Both the position numbers and the translations under genes were made by a program. A stretch of 64,000 bases of DNA from Cyclina sinensis (taxonomy: Eukaryota > Mollusca > Bivalvia > Venerida > Veneridae), in the NCBI GenBank assembly GCA_012932295.1, contig JAAONU010000004.1:25671804-25735803 (forward strand), read 5' to 3'. The notes below the pieces were generated by a model, which was given only the letters and a program-made list of their open reading frames with translations, was not told where the DNA came from and did not search any database. Positions 12,876-24,919 of this stretch are shown piece after piece (within the stretch, counting starts at the first letter, position 1; the number at the start of each line of letters is the position of its first letter).

Positions 12876-12935
12876 GGTACAGCGAACTATTGTAGGCCCG
12901 AAAGGTCGTGGGTTTGAATCCTGGTTAAGGCAAAA
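12876..12935 (+). pseudogene. tRNA-like sequence (SINE/MITE head or tRNA relic)
   Basis: ggtacagcgaac resembles a tRNA A box region, and ggtcgtgggtttgaatcctgg matches a T-arm with B box (GGTTTGAATCC). The acceptor arms do not pair convincingly and the anticodon arm is poor. It is therefore more likely a tRNA-derived repeat head than a working tRNA. Confidence 0.45.
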
Positions 12936-13386
12936 CTTTTTTTTCAGTTTCATGGTGTATAGAAAGAAAATATTAATTTTTTTCCAAAGTATATTAAATT
13001 CTCTAAGATTTTAAAGAAAAAAAATCAGCAAAATTCTGTGAGTCAGTCGCTTTAAATGGCTGGAGAAAAAAATACTTACAGCAATTTTCTCCTTCGAATC
13101 GAGGCAAAAAATGCTGCTTTCGTCAACCTAAATGACATCATTTACCACGCAATCATTTAACACCCAGTCAAAATCGGAAATCGATTGTTGGGTTATACAG
13201 TAGATGTAGGTGTAGGGCCAGCCTGGTTTATAGCTGTCACAACCGCATTTTTCGGCGACTAGTTGTTAAGTTTAGCACCGAACAGCGGAGACAAAATTTT
13301 TTCTCAACTATATTCTTTTTTAAACCTACAATTTTTATTGATTTTTTTATTCTTCGCCAGTATTTATTGGTTATAATGCTTTACTC

Positions 13387-13590
13387 TTTTCATTGCACTT
13401 TTCTTTTTTTTATAACACTATGCTTTTTATTGTGCTACTCTTTTTTCAGTGCGATATATTTAAGTTCAATTTTACCTCTCTTTTCTTATCTCGTTCCCAC
13501 GACTAAGTAACTTGTTACCACGACATACAAAGTCGTTCAATCGGGTGAGTATCCCGTGAGAACGAGGAAAAAAGAAAAGTGCAATTGAAA
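13387..13590. mobile_element. Small MITE-like inverted-repeat element
   Basis: About 23-base terminal arms: tttcattgcacttttcttttt at 13396-13412 and its mirror aaaaagaaaagtgcaattgaaa at 13568-13590. The enclosed ~150 bases contain a second inner mirror (ctcgttcccacg / cgtgagaacgag). There is no ORF. The target duplication was not resolved. Confidence 0.5.
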
Positions 13591-14155
13591 AAGACTAGTG
13601 CGAGACTGTCATCTGTGTGCCAAATGTATTACTTAGTATTAACTGCAATGTCATTTAACAAAGAATAAGTTCAAATAGTTTTTTTACGTACAACGTTACT
13701 GGCGGACAGGTCTGTGACTAATGTCAGTTCTTCGTTCATCAACAAACGGCGGATGAAATGTCTTTAACTCGTGTTTGACTTGTCGTATATTTTACAAATG
13801 AACATTTTTTACAAATTTTGTTTACTTCTGCATTACTAATCGCTAAAGTCAGTAGGAAAAAAAATCCGTTTCATCTTGCGTACTTGAAGAAATTATGCAT
13901 AGCAGTATGTTACAAATAAGATCAGACATGCCGTATCTGAAACACATAAGATATTCATAATATATCATTGATCGCTCATTTATAAACCGTTCCCTAAAAT
14001 GTTTCTATGACTTAAAATTTCCTCAATTATTTATAAATAAACCTCAAATGGAAACAAATTAAAGATAATGCCTTGAACTATTGTACCGTTTTCAAAAAGT
14101 ACGTGGTGCATAATACTTTTAGAACATAACGCTGCCTCCAAAAATAAATAAAAAA

Positions 14156-14241
14156 TCGCCTCCGTTCAAGATCGAACTAATGACACTAAGACAGTTCAAA
14201 GTTAGGAAATACGATTGACGCGCTGCCTTCTGCATTACCGA
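14156..14241 (-). pseudogene. Degenerate tRNA-Met-like pseudogene (left copy)
   Basis: On the minus strand it reads TCGGTAATGCAGAAGGCAGCGCGTCAATC, closely parallel to the 5' half of the tRNA-Met genes at 30-47 kb (TCGGTAGCGCAGTAGGTAGCGCGTCAGTC). An interrupted anticodon region follows, then TTAGTTCGATC (B box) and a T-run. The anticodon is no longer CAT and the T and acceptor stems are mispaired, so it is not expected to work. It could instead be the head of a tRNA-derived repeat. Confidence 0.6.
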
Positions 14242-15522
14242 TTCTCTACTTGAGCGCTTTAAATGAAACGGATTTTTTTGTTTTTCTTAAAACGTGGTTT
14301 AGATCTTTAAAGCTTCATCTGAACTAATCATGTAAAATGTATGTCAGACAACGATAAGATATAGAAGAACACATCAACACTTTTTATACTGGACTGTTTT
14401 CAATTGATAAAATTCAGACATTCGATTTTTTCACACCTTACCGGAATATCTATGAAGTAATGGCGAACTTTTTATCTTATTTTTAAAAATAGCGCAGATG
14501 ACTTTTTTTCAAATATGAGTCTGAGTCTTGTTGCATTGTCCTTATTTAAAACGACTGAATAGAAATGTGTTTTAGATAAATGAAGTGATTAAATTTTACA
14601 GAGAAATTAATTGTAATTTACATTTAATTTTGCATAATTTTTAATAGCGGCAACAATGAAATTGAAAATTATTTACTGCAAAATAAACAAAAGAAAGAAA
14701 AACTTACAATTCAGACTTAAGCGTTTTTGTAACTGTTTTTGTTTTGTTTGTTTTTTTCCTGTCGCAAAAATATGTATTCAGATTTCTAAAAGTATTTGAT
14801 GAAAACATTAAGCCGTAGGCTATTGGTGAGCTATTAGGATCGATCAATGTCTGTCGTCCGTCCACACTTAGATTTTTTAATTCTGTATTGGTCATATTTT
14901 TGCCTCAATTGTCATGAAACTTGGTCAGGATGTTTGTCCCAGTAATTACTCGGTAGAGTTAGAATATGGGTAATCTGGAATGGAAAACTAGGTCACATGG
15001 CCCAAAAATAGAAATATCTTGTTAATCTAGAGGCTACCTTTTCAGTCCAAATATCCTGGAAATTTGTCCGAAAGTTTCTTTCAATGATTTCTAGCTCAAG
15101 TTCGAATATGGGCCATGTGGGGTCAGTCACATTTTCAGCTTGAATATTCTGGAAATGTGTAAGAAAAAAATGTTTTGATGATTTCTAGGTCAAGTTTGTT
15201 TGTGAACATAACTCACTTATTTAAACTGTTCAAATATTGTTTGGAAAGTATTTGTTATTTTTAAAGATATTTTTGAACATGTTTTAAAAACCGCTATCAC
15301 GTAACTGAAAGGGAAAGGGTGTGTGGTAAAATAATGCTTTCTATCCAGATGGCTTCTCAAATTAACACAACCAATGTTGCTTTAAGAAATACAATACCTA
15401 AAAAAAATATCTTTATCACATTTTGTGAGATATTTTCTTCAGTGTCAAGTAGATATTAGTTAACTTGATGAAGACTGTTTGCTATACTAATGTTTAACTG
15501 TCGGACACATAACTGCCTATAA

Positions 15523-15832
15523 ATGCTAAATAAAAATGACGAAGAATTTGAGGAATCACAAAATCTATCTCTCGAAACAAACTCCACAACCAACAGAAGA
15601 AATTTTAAGGAGTCAAAAGTATTTCAACGACTTTAAAGTTTTTTTTAACAAACTTGAAAATGATCGTCAGTGCTACAAGGAGAGGTTTAATTTGCTAAAA
15701 TTAAAAAAAATAATAATTTAAACAATAGAGACTGTTGTTGTTTTTTCTCTCTTCCAGCAGACATATCCAGCAATTGTGAACGGCTTAGACTCAGAAGATT
15801 TACGAACAATTGCAGAAGAAATCAATACTTGA
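15523..15832 (+). CDS. Possible small two-exon gene (left copy), unrecognised
   Basis: I do not recognise this product and the model is weak. An ATG at 15523 opens a hydrophilic frame (MLNKNDEEFEESQNLS..., 32 codons) up to a possible donor GTATTT at 15619. A polypyrimidine tract and acceptor (ttctctcttccag) end at 15757. Both boundaries are in phase 0, so joining 15523-15618 to 15758-15832 gives about 56 residues ending ...SEDLRTIAEEINT before TGA. Just downstream another frame (15789-15950) is also open, with a lysine-rich end. The exon structure is preserved in the second copy at 17850-18160 because its extra T falls in the intron. It may be the tail of a longer gene, a transposon relic or chance. 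Confidence 0.25.
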
Positions 15833-16482
15833 AAAAAGGGGTGTCAATGTCCCTTGCCGTTGGAATCAGCTTGCCTCGTCGCAGAAAGAAAGAATTAAAA
15901 TGAACCAAAGGAAGTCTAAAAGTAAGGTCTTCACAGCGAACGACGTTTGAAGATCTAGAATCACAAATTCTACGTCGTGCGACTTTTAATTGTGAAAATG
16001 TTCATGTCCTAGTTGCCTCTCAGTTAAACGGTAAAAGAGTTCTTTACAGACAGTATTAATGTAAATAACATGTGAATTAAAATTAAAGATCTGCAAGTCA
16101 TTGTTGAAAACGTAACGGTTAACCATGGACAAACAAAATATGAAAGCGTAAGTGGGACTAGTCTAAAGAATATTTGAGCATATCGGACATAATTTATTTG
16201 TCCTAACTTTCGAAAAGCACGAAATATAACTAATAAAAAAGAAAGGTGATGACTTAATGAAGAGTAATTCTTGTCTGACTTCAAAATGCACAGAGGAAAA
16301 TTTTGATAAAGGTCTTGGGATAACTGGTTTAAGAATATGCGGCGACAGAAAAGATTAGATGTGACAAAAGTACCTGACAAACAAATTAAAGATAATGCCT
16401 TGAACTATTGTACCGTTTTCAAAAAGTACGTGGTGCATAATACTTTTAGAACATAACGCTGCCTCCAAAAATAAATAAAAAA

Positions 16483-16568
16483 TCGCCTCCGTTCAAGATC
16501 GAACTAATGACACTAAGACAGTTCAAAGTTAGGAAATACGATTGACGCGCTGCCTTCTGCATTACCGA
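16483..16568 (-). pseudogene. Degenerate tRNA-Met-like pseudogene (right copy)
   Basis: Same sequence as the pseudogene at 14156-14241, carried along in the 2.33 kb tandem duplication. Confidence 0.6.
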
Positions 16569-17849
16569 TTCTCTACTTGAGCGCTTTAAATGAAACGGAT
16601 TTTTTTGTTTTTCTTAAAACGTGGTTTAGATCTTTAAAGCTTCATCTGAACTAATCATGTAAAATGTATGTCAGACAACGATAAGATATAGAAGAACACA
16701 TCAACACTTTTTATACTGGACTGTTTTCAATTGATAAAATTCAGACATTCGATTTTTTCCCACCTTACCGGAATATCTATGAAGTAATGGCAAACTTTTT
16801 AACTTATTTTTAAAAATAGCGCAGATGACTTTTTTTCAAATATGAGTCTGAGTCTTGTTGCATTGTCCTTATTTAAAACGACTGAATAGAAATGTGTTTT
16901 AGATAAATGAAGTGATTAAATTTTACAGAGAAATTAATTGTAATTAACATTTAATTTTGCATAATTTTTAATAACGGCAACAATGAAATTGAAAATTATT
17001 TACTGCAAAATAAACAAAAGAAAGAAAAACTTACAATTCAGACTTAAGCGTTTTTGTAACTGTTTTTGTTTTGTTTGTTTTTTTCCTGTCGCAAAAATAT
17101 GTATTCAGATTTCTAAAAGTATTTGATGAAAACATTAAGCCGTAGGCTATTGGTGAGCTATTAGGATCGATCAATGTCTGTCGTCCGTCCACACTTAGAT
17201 TTTTTAATTCTGTATTGGTCATATTTTTGCCTCAATTGTCATGAAACTTGGTCAGGATGTTTGTCCCAGTAATTACTCGGTAGAGTTAGAATATGGGTAA
17301 TCTGGAATGGAAAACTAGGTCACATGGCCCAAAAATAGAAATATCTTGTTAATCTAGAGGCTACCTTTTCAGTCCAAATATCCTGGAAATTTGTCCGAAA
17401 GTTTCTTTCAATGATTTCTAGCTCAAGTTCGAATATGGGCCATGTGGGGTCAGTCACATTTTCAGCTTGAATATTCTGGAAATGTGTAAGAAAAAAATGT
17501 TTTGATGATTTCTAGGTCAAGTTTGTTTGTGAACATAACTCACTTATTTAAACTGTTCAAATATTGTTTGGAAAGTATTTGTTATTTTTAAAGATATTTT
17601 TGAACATGTTTTAAAAACCGCTATCACGTAACTGAAAGGGAAAGGGTGTGTGGTAAAATAATGCTTTCTATCCAGATGGCTTCTCAAATTAACACAACCA
17701 ATGTTGCTTTAAGAAATACAATACCTAAAAAAAATATCTTTATCACATTTTGTGAGATATTTTCTTCAGTGTCAAGTAGATATTAGTTAACTTGATGAAG
17801 ACTGTTTGCTATACTAATGTTTAACTGTCGGACACATAACTGCCTATAA

Positions 17850-18160
17850 ATGCTAAATAAAAATGACGAAGAATTTGAGGAATCACAAAATCTATCTCTC
17901 GAAACAAACTCCACAACCAACAGAAGAAATTTTAAGGAGTCAAAAGTATTTCAACGACTTTAAAGTTTTTTTTTAACAAACTTGAAAATGATCGTCAGTG
18001 CTACAAGGAGAGGTTTAATTTGCTAAAATTAAAAAAAATAATAATTTAAACAATAGAGACTGTTGTTGTTTTTTCTCTCTTCCAGCAGACATATCCAGCA
18101 ATTGTGAACGGCTTAGACTCAGAAGATTTACGAACAATTGCAGAAGAAATCAATACTTGA
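17850..18160 (+). CDS. Possible small two-exon gene (right copy), unrecognised
   Basis: Duplicate of the model at 15523-15832: exon 1 at 17850-17945, exon 2 at 18086-18160. The one-base insertion in the T-run between them would lie in the intron. It breaks the unspliced frame but not the spliced one. Function unknown. Confidence 0.25.
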
Positions 18161-18708
18161 AAAAAGGGGTGTCAATGTCCCTTGCCGTTGGAATCAGCTT
18201 GCCTCGTCGCAGAAAGAAAGAATTAAAATGAACCAAAGGAAGTCTAAAAGTAAGGTCTTCACAGCGAACGACGTTTGAAGATCTAGAATCACAAATTCTA
18301 CGTCGTGCGACTTTTAATTGTGAAAATGTTCATGTCCTAGTTGCCTCTCAGTTAAACGGTAAAAGAGTTCTTTACAGACAGTATTAATGTAAATAACATG
18401 TGAATTAAAATTAAAGATCTGCAAGTCATTGTTGAAAACGTAACGGTTAACCATGGACAAACAAAATATGAAAGCGTAAGTGGGACTAGTCTAAAGAATA
18501 TTTGAGCATATCGGACATAATTTATTTGTCCTAACTTTCGAAAAGCACGAAATATAACTAATAAAAAAGAAAGGTGATGACTTAATGAAGAGTAATTCTT
18601 GTCTGACTTCAAAATGCACAGAGGAAAATTTTGATAAAGGTCTTGGGATAACTGGTTTAAGAATATGCGGCGACAGAAAAGATTAGATGTGACAAAAGTA
18701 CCTGACAA

Positions 18709-19245
18709 AGTACAAAAGTAAACGTAATTGCTTCTTTATTGGTCCTCGTAAGCGCAGCCTCTAAATATTGATGCAAGATATCGAGACCTTGGAGACCCTA
18801 TCTTCCTTTAATATATGCTGTTTTACACAGCGTGTTAAAAGGTTTAGCGTAGATACTGTATGAGACTCAAATCCTTGGTCGCTAGAACTGAAATAGGGCT
18901 ACCATAATTACTACTGGAAACATAAATTATTTTGTTACAGTTCAATGGCTGAGAGCAAAAACATCATCTATAAAGATATAATTAAGTCGAAATTTTAGAA
19001 ATGAGTTGCAGCTTGAATAGTTATGGCATAAATGTGAAACAATTTTCATCTGTTGTCAAGAATAAGAAGAAAAGCAATGTTTAAATTCTTTTTAACTTTT
19101 ATGCTTAAATAGAAATTGTAACTTAAGAAAAACATACTAATTTATAAAATAAAAGATTTTTTGTCCTTTTGCTTTATGCAAGTGACCCAATCATTTTCGA
19201 AGTATTTTCTAAATGAAAAAAAAACAACCCCGCCCCCCCCCCCCC

Positions 19246-19290
<45 letters not shown>

Positions 19291-20375
19291 GTATAATTAT
19301 TATCGCCGTTCCTGGACGGCGATATATACAATCAACAAGATTTGAACAGTTTTGCCTGTACACCACCTGCCTTTAGCCAATCAAAGCAAAGCATTTCATA
19401 TCACATGATAACAAAATGGACGTCAAAATTCTTCTGCAAGGGATGCGTAAATGGACTCGCCCAACCGCCATGTTTGTCGGGTTACTTATTCTTACAACTG
19501 AAAAATACCTTTATCAATGTACGATCTCAGTACCAGTCTTCAGGCTCTTGTAGGATAAATACAGGATAATCGCATTTTTTTTGCTACATGTCATTTTTTA
19601 CTAGAGAATGTAGTCTAAATAAGAGTATGGTTTGTTTGTTTTTTCCAAAACTTGCACTTAAAGAAAAACATAAATGCTTGCTTCCGGGCGATTCTAATCA
19701 GGATACAAACTCCCCGCAGGGGTTACTTCCCCTGAAAAGTACAGTAAAAGTAGCAAAGCGTGGCTTGACCGGTGCGAGGAGTTTGATCAGGATTTTTCCG
19801 TGTTTTATATATGCTTGATTAGGGTCAGGGCAATATCGTATTTTTTACCTAAAATTTATTCTGTTTAAATTGTACATATAATATTCTTATGGTATTGAAG
19901 AACTGTAAATAGCTTTTGTTAAGTATACATTTTTTAGTAATAAATAAAGTTAAAAAACTACGCAAATAGTCAATTAATTATGCGTAGACTGGTTTACGAC
20001 AAAGCAATATTTACAAGGTTTTAATGCTGCAAATTTTAACATGATGTATAAAGATATTGAGATGTTTTTCATTAAGAAGCCAAATCGTCCGCTTTCAAAA
20101 ATAGTCCAGCTACAATAAAAATAGAATGTATATTTCATTTACTTTATAATATCTGTGTGAAAATTATCAAATATAACTCCGCTTTTCAGCGCAAAGCATG
20201 TTGTAAGATTATCAAATTAATGAATGAAGAACATGAAATACATTCAACTATGGATAAGACGAAATGCATGGCTGAACGGCGATTTCAAGCATTTTTGGAA
20301 ATGCTAATACTTGTCAGGAAACAAACAGTCAAAAACACAGCCTCCCTACACATTCAAAAAGTAGAGGAAACAAGT
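18709..20375. other. Non-coding DNA with a poly-C/poly-A tract
   Basis: A homopolymer block (C-run then about 40 A) lies at 19231-19289. It generates meaningless Pro/Lys/Phe/Gly-rich ORFs in both directions. Right after it, cgccgttcctggacggcg (19303-19320) is a small hairpin. ORFs at 19342-19818 and 20157-20378 have no recognised motif. Confidence 0.5.
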
Positions 20376-20379
20376 TAGC

Positions 20380-20735
20380 TGTTTAAAAAGCACTTAATTT
20401 TACATGAAATCACACACTGATGCAATATTTCTTGAGATATTGATAGTTGTTTTCTTGCTTTAATGTTTCTGTCCATGTAATTCAAGCACAGGACATTATG
20501 TCCATGTAAGTGAAGCACAGGATATTGTGTACATGTAAGTCAAGCACAGGATATTATGAAAACACTATAACATATAATTTTGAGAACTCAGTTGATATCA
20601 TCTATTTTAGAAATAAGTACCAAACTATCGTAAATAGAGCGAAAAGGAGGGAAAAAATAAAAAAAAGAGAACAGCAAATTAATTTTATATTTCACAAGAC
20701 TTACATTTCCAGTGTGCATTATATTCACTTAGACA
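20380..20735. repeat. Dispersed repeat, copy also at 31306-31595
   Basis: Shared landmarks in order: gatattgatagttg, ttcttgcttta, tttctgt, caagcacaggatat, acactata and acaagacttacatttccagtg. In this copy the phrase catgtaa(t/g)t(c/g)aagcacagga is itself repeated three times (20474-20560). No coding content is recognised. Confidence 0.65.
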
Positions 20736-20741
20736 TTTGAA

Positions 20742-21010
20742 ATGAAAGTGGCCCAGTGGTAACGAGATGTAATCCAGGGGTTGCAATTACGCTCTCCACT
20801 CCTCCACTAACATTACTTATTCTCTTTGGATCAGACGTTAAACTGAGGACCATATGCTGTAAAGTGAGCATGGGAAAGAACCAGAGGCGCCATTGAAATG
20901 GGTTGTTTTCTTGTCTTGCGGTATCCCTAACAAACTAAAATAACTAACCTCTCCATGGGCCGTAGGTTAAATGGTCAAAAGGTACACACGATAAATAAAC
21001 TCAGATAGAT
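20742..21010 (+). mobile_element. tRNA-derived SINE, family B, copy 1
   Basis: It starts with an A-box-like gtggcccagtggtaacg, then a degraded B-box region. The body is ccactcctccactaacattact, ggatcagacgttaaactgagg, gagcatgg(g)aaagaacc, aaaataactaacctctcc and a tail acgataaataaactcagatag. The same order occurs at 62387-62690, which defines a family. Known: Pol III SINEs have a tRNA head, an unrelated body and an A-rich or short-repeat tail. The family name is not known to me. Confidence 0.7.
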
Positions 21011-21289
21011 AGAGAAATAGACAGCTAATTTAGCAACGCTCACATCGCCTATTCGAAATATATTTTCTGAATTGTGGGGAATTGTTTGAATTGTTGCCGT
21101 TCTAAAAATTGATTTTAATAAGGTTTTATATTTAAAAACAAGATGGCCATGATAGTCCTATAAAAAAATTCAATGAAAAATGAATTACAAGACTAAAAAA
21201 GTGTTGAAAATTTGAAAAAAGAAACAACTTTTATCACAGATATTACTCTTATTAAATACAATCTTGAGATATAATATTGCAACGTATCT

Positions 21290-22195
21290 TCTCAGTATTC
21301 CGTAAAACAATCAAACTTGCGAACAAAGACCGCTCCAGGAAATTAGCAAAGCTGGTCTTTGTTCACAGGTGGTCTTTGTTCGGGGACCAGTAATGGATAT
21401 TTATTTTCTTATTTCAGCATTTGGATATTGTATGAAACGTACAATATTATTTATACTTCAATACGAAAGAGTATCATTTAAATGAATGAGTACAAGGGAA
21501 ATGTTTTTTATTATCTTAAAGTTAATGTGCTTGTAACTCAATAAAATATAAATAAAACAATCTGAAAATACAGTAGCCTCAATTTGTATGCGAAAATAAT
21601 GCACTTCATATTCAAGCATATTCCCGTTAGCCATAGCTCTATTTTAAAACATGGAGTTTTTGTGCTGATTGAAACTCGCTAAACCAAATAAAATGTATGT
21701 TACGTTTTTAATTAGTTAATTAATTTTAATTTGTCCGTCATTCAATTTGATTAAGTAGTGTCACGAAGAGTTCATTCCCTTGGCACTGCTTAATTTGTGT
21801 ATTGAAAAAAAAACCTAATTAATTAAATCAATTAATCAAACTGGCTACACAGTTGGGCACTAATTATCTAACATTAAATTTCAATCAAGTTTCAGCTTTG
21901 TTGATCAAAGAGGACGTGAAGACCAAACAACCAAGGTGTTATTCACACCTTTCTATGGTGTGCTTATTTGACGTTAACAAAACAATAGTCAGACAAATTG
22001 GTGACAGTGGTTGTTGTTTGGGTAATAACTGCCTTTTGGGTAGTGAAAACACCGGTCGCTGGTCACGGGAAACAGGTTTTCGTTATTCAGGGGTCCTTAC
22101 AGAGTAATATTTGTCGGGGGGAAATCTAAATGATCGTTGTTGACAGGTGGTCGCTACTAGCGGGTGGTCGTTAGCACAAGTTTTACTGTTTATTA
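21290..22195. repeat. Region with ggtggtc(t/g)-type repeats and a hairpin
   Basis: Related phrases occur near both ends: tggtctttgttcacaggtggtctttgttcggg at 21352-21384 and acaggtggtcgctactagcgggtggtcgttag at 22143-22174. This suggests an element spanning the region. The open frame at 21853-22107 has no recognised motif. Neither TIRs nor a target duplication were confirmed. Confidence 0.4.
21705..21842. repeat. Imperfect hairpin element
   Basis: The inner arms ttaagtagtgtca (21753) and its mirror tggcactgcttaa (21780), with outer AT-rich arms (ttaattagttaattaatt and aattaattaaatcaattaat), make one long imperfect inverted repeat. It is probably a MITE inside the larger repeat region. Confidence 0.5.
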
Positions 22196-22199
22196 TATT

Positions 22200-22940
22200 A
22201 TGCGTCTGTAATACTGTGCTTAATTCATGATTAAGCTGTAAATATTTACAAGTCTCACACATTTACCTGCGCGATTTTAGCTTTCCTACTTAAAAATCGC
22301 TTTCTAAATGGCAATACCATATGAGGCAAAAAGGAGATAACAGATAACATTGCTTCTAAACCACTCGCATCTCTATCTGAAGGAATAACTAAAGTGACAT
22401 CAGTCTGATCCTATATGTTCTTTTGGACTTATATATATATATACTCTTTATTTTCCGAATATTTCACGGATTAATATTACATATAAATTTATGAATAATG
22501 ATAAGCACGAACAACATGAAATTAACACAGAGGTAGTGCAAATAAATAATCAAGATTGTGGGAAGGTGAGCACAATATAAATAGTTGTAAATATAAACAA
22601 TATTGCAGAAAATACTATACAGATTCAGCAAAATGTCATTACTATCATCACCACTTGTTACCATCACTATTGTATCATGACCATAATTTTCAGAATCATT
22701 TTATAAAATACTAAACAAAAAATACTTTCACTAATAATAACACACCTTCAATAAGACGGCTGGTCTGTCAGGTGGTTAAAATACATGAATTTCGCTGCAT
22801 TTACATGTGCATGTTATATCAAATGCATATTGCTAGTAAAATTTACCGTAGGTATTACATATTCGACCCTATCTTGGACGAAACGAAATATCAAGAAAGG
22901 ATACAATGTAAACTTCACTGAGATTTCGACCGATATTATC
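22200..22940. other. AT-rich non-coding DNA
   Basis: It contains a short (TA)n tract at 22431-22442. The minus-strand open frame 22464-22667 is rich in Ile, Leu, Tyr and Asn without a motif. Nothing else is recognised. Confidence 0.45.
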
Positions 22941-22942
22941 TA

Positions 22943-24165
22943 TTTGTATGAATTCACGTAAACTTACCTGTCTGTTATATCGATCTCAAGCTTATCTGTA
23001 ACCAACACCATCAGTTATACAAAAACTGGAATAGAAACAAACATATTTTAAGTAAAATTCTGTGAAAGTGTAAGTATAGTTTGCAGTCTTGCAAGCAATC
23101 TGTCATGCAAGAATACCGTGCGGTAAAGTTTATGAAATGTAATTTAAAACTAGACTACAATTTTGAAATTTAAGCGCAAGAAATCACAAAGACAATATCG
23201 TATATTATTCATAACTGTTATTGCTTTAAGAATTGCTTTGATCACGCAATTTTCCATTTTGAAAGCAAAAAGTATTGATTTTGAAATTCGTTTATACAAA
23301 AGTTTAGCAATCATGTTCTTCAAAATATTCGAGAAAGTTTGTATGAAATTTCCATACTGAGAAGGCCTAAAAATGCTTTGCAAAAACATTGGAGTTATAT
23401 GTTAGAAACGGTTGCATACTCCCACACAAACACATAAATTATCCTATTTTAAAGCATCTGTCTTAAATGCAGTAAAAAGACACCCTTGCATTTAAGCTTA
23501 ACCCCTTCAGGTTAGTGAAAATCAATTTAATTAATACTGAATATCTGTAATTTCCCTTAAGCGTATTTTCATCACATTGAATCATTCTGATACATCACAT
23601 CGGATTTTGCAAAATATTGCTATAGACGGTAAAGTCAAAAAAGTAAAACCCTAAAATGCCAGGTGGGACCATTTCGTGTTTTCATTCTTTGATACTATTA
23701 TTTCATGAATCTTATTCGCCTATTTTAAAAGCTTTTCAGACAGATTGAGACGACACATATCTCTAGAGACATGCTAATAGCTGTAATAAACTTATGACAT
23801 TGCGTAGATACAAAACCGCTGTCGCATAAAAAGTATTATAATACATGCACACACACAATCATTCGTTTTAAGGGCATGTTTTATGCTGGAGGAAATTGCG
23901 ATTCCAATTGAATAAAGCAGTTAACTCTTGTTTGTTGTAGAGTGTAAATGCATGTGTACGCATTAAACTGTTGCAAAATTATCTTTTTTATACAGTTTAA
24001 CTAATGTTAAAATTAATGGTCCGTTGTAAAGGTATAATAAATTGTCAGCTGCTCTCAACATGACTCGGCAAATGAATAGCATCAGTAGAAATGATAAAAA
24101 CATAAATTACACCAGAACCCTTACATGATAATAATTTCACAAAATATCAAGCAAAGATAGCTGAT
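22943..24165. repeat. 1.3 kb dispersed repeat, copy 2
   Basis: Second copy of 8127-9440. Similarity stops abruptly at agctgata (24160-24167), where the hairpin-type element begins, so that element probably inserted here or marks the breakpoint. Confidence 0.75.
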
Positions 24166-24167
24166 AT

Positions 24168-24919
24168 TATTTTATGCCTACCAATGAAATATAGGGAAAT
24201 ATCAGTGAGATAAAAGTGATAATCCACTGTTTTGAATCAGTGAAATTACCATTTTAATAATACACTGTTTGTGCCGGAACTACTGCTTGATGAAACTTCA
24301 GGAATTTCCCCACCACGTAAATACAAGAGAATCCGCTGTATTTCAGACTGTGACAGCGAGTAAAATTTATTTACCTTGTTAAATCCAATTATAATATTGA
24401 ATTCCTGAGCCTAACTAGTTGTGAACAATGATGAAATTCGCCATAAATTATTTAAAATGTCTGATTTGTTTACATAACTGACATGGACAATATCCAATAT
24501 GGCCGACTTTCAATTGAATTGATTGAATATTACTCGGTATTAATCCGCTTTTATAATTAAAGTATGTATGGCTAAAATTCAATAAATATTGATAAACTGT
24601 GTAGAGAAAAATAAATGTTATTTGATGAAAGTGTATTCAGTTTATTTCAGCAGAAGTAAAGTTATCATATGTATTGGAGATTGTCTGCACTTTTTTTGTG
24701 CGGAGTAACCAAAGTACCCATTAACTGATTTGGGGCTCACCATGGGGAATTTATTGAAGGCCCTGATTAAAAATGTCATAAAATACCCATTTTTTGACGT
24801 GTTGGCATAAAATAAAAAGAAAATTTGTTTGTTTTTCAGTGGAAGATGGGAATTTATTTCATCTCGTGAACACCATATGTTGATATTTTCACTCGTGGCT
24901 GCGCGCCACTCGTGAAAAC
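24168..24919. mobile_element. Repeat element, copy 2, lacking the right hairpin arm
   Basis: It matches 4391-5112 closely: ttttatgcctaccaatgaaa through gtgaacaccatatgtt and ccactcgtgaaa. It then stops within the loop, so the right arm of the hairpin is missing. Minor indels separate the copies. The overlapping ORF at 24642-24977 is chance. Confidence 0.75.

Larger units (their letters stand above)
14054..16380. repeat. 2.33 kb tandem duplication, left copy
   Basis: This copy is followed head-to-tail, with no spacer, by a nearly identical copy at 16381-18708. The five substitutions I could spot lie at about 14432, 14464, 14471, 14617 and 14647 of this copy. It contains a tRNA pseudogene, a HINE-like fragment (~14890-15230, with cttggtcaggatgtttgtcc and agtcacatt phrases) and a possible small spliced ORF. 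Near identity means a very recent duplication or an assembly artefact. Confidence 0.95.
16381..18708. repeat. 2.33 kb tandem duplication, right copy
   Basis: This is the second copy of 14054-16380. It is one base longer because a T-run at about 17966 has one more T. Unique sequence resumes after cctgacaa at 18708. Confidence 0.95.

Noticed and set aside
16024..16380. 118-codon minus-strand ORF, duplicated at 18352-18708
   Set aside because: Both copies are identical only because the duplication is recent. It overlaps no motif and has AT-driven composition.
19142..19376. Opposite-strand ORFs with poly-Phe/Gly and poly-Pro/Lys
   Set aside because: They are generated by the C-run and A-run at 19231-19289.
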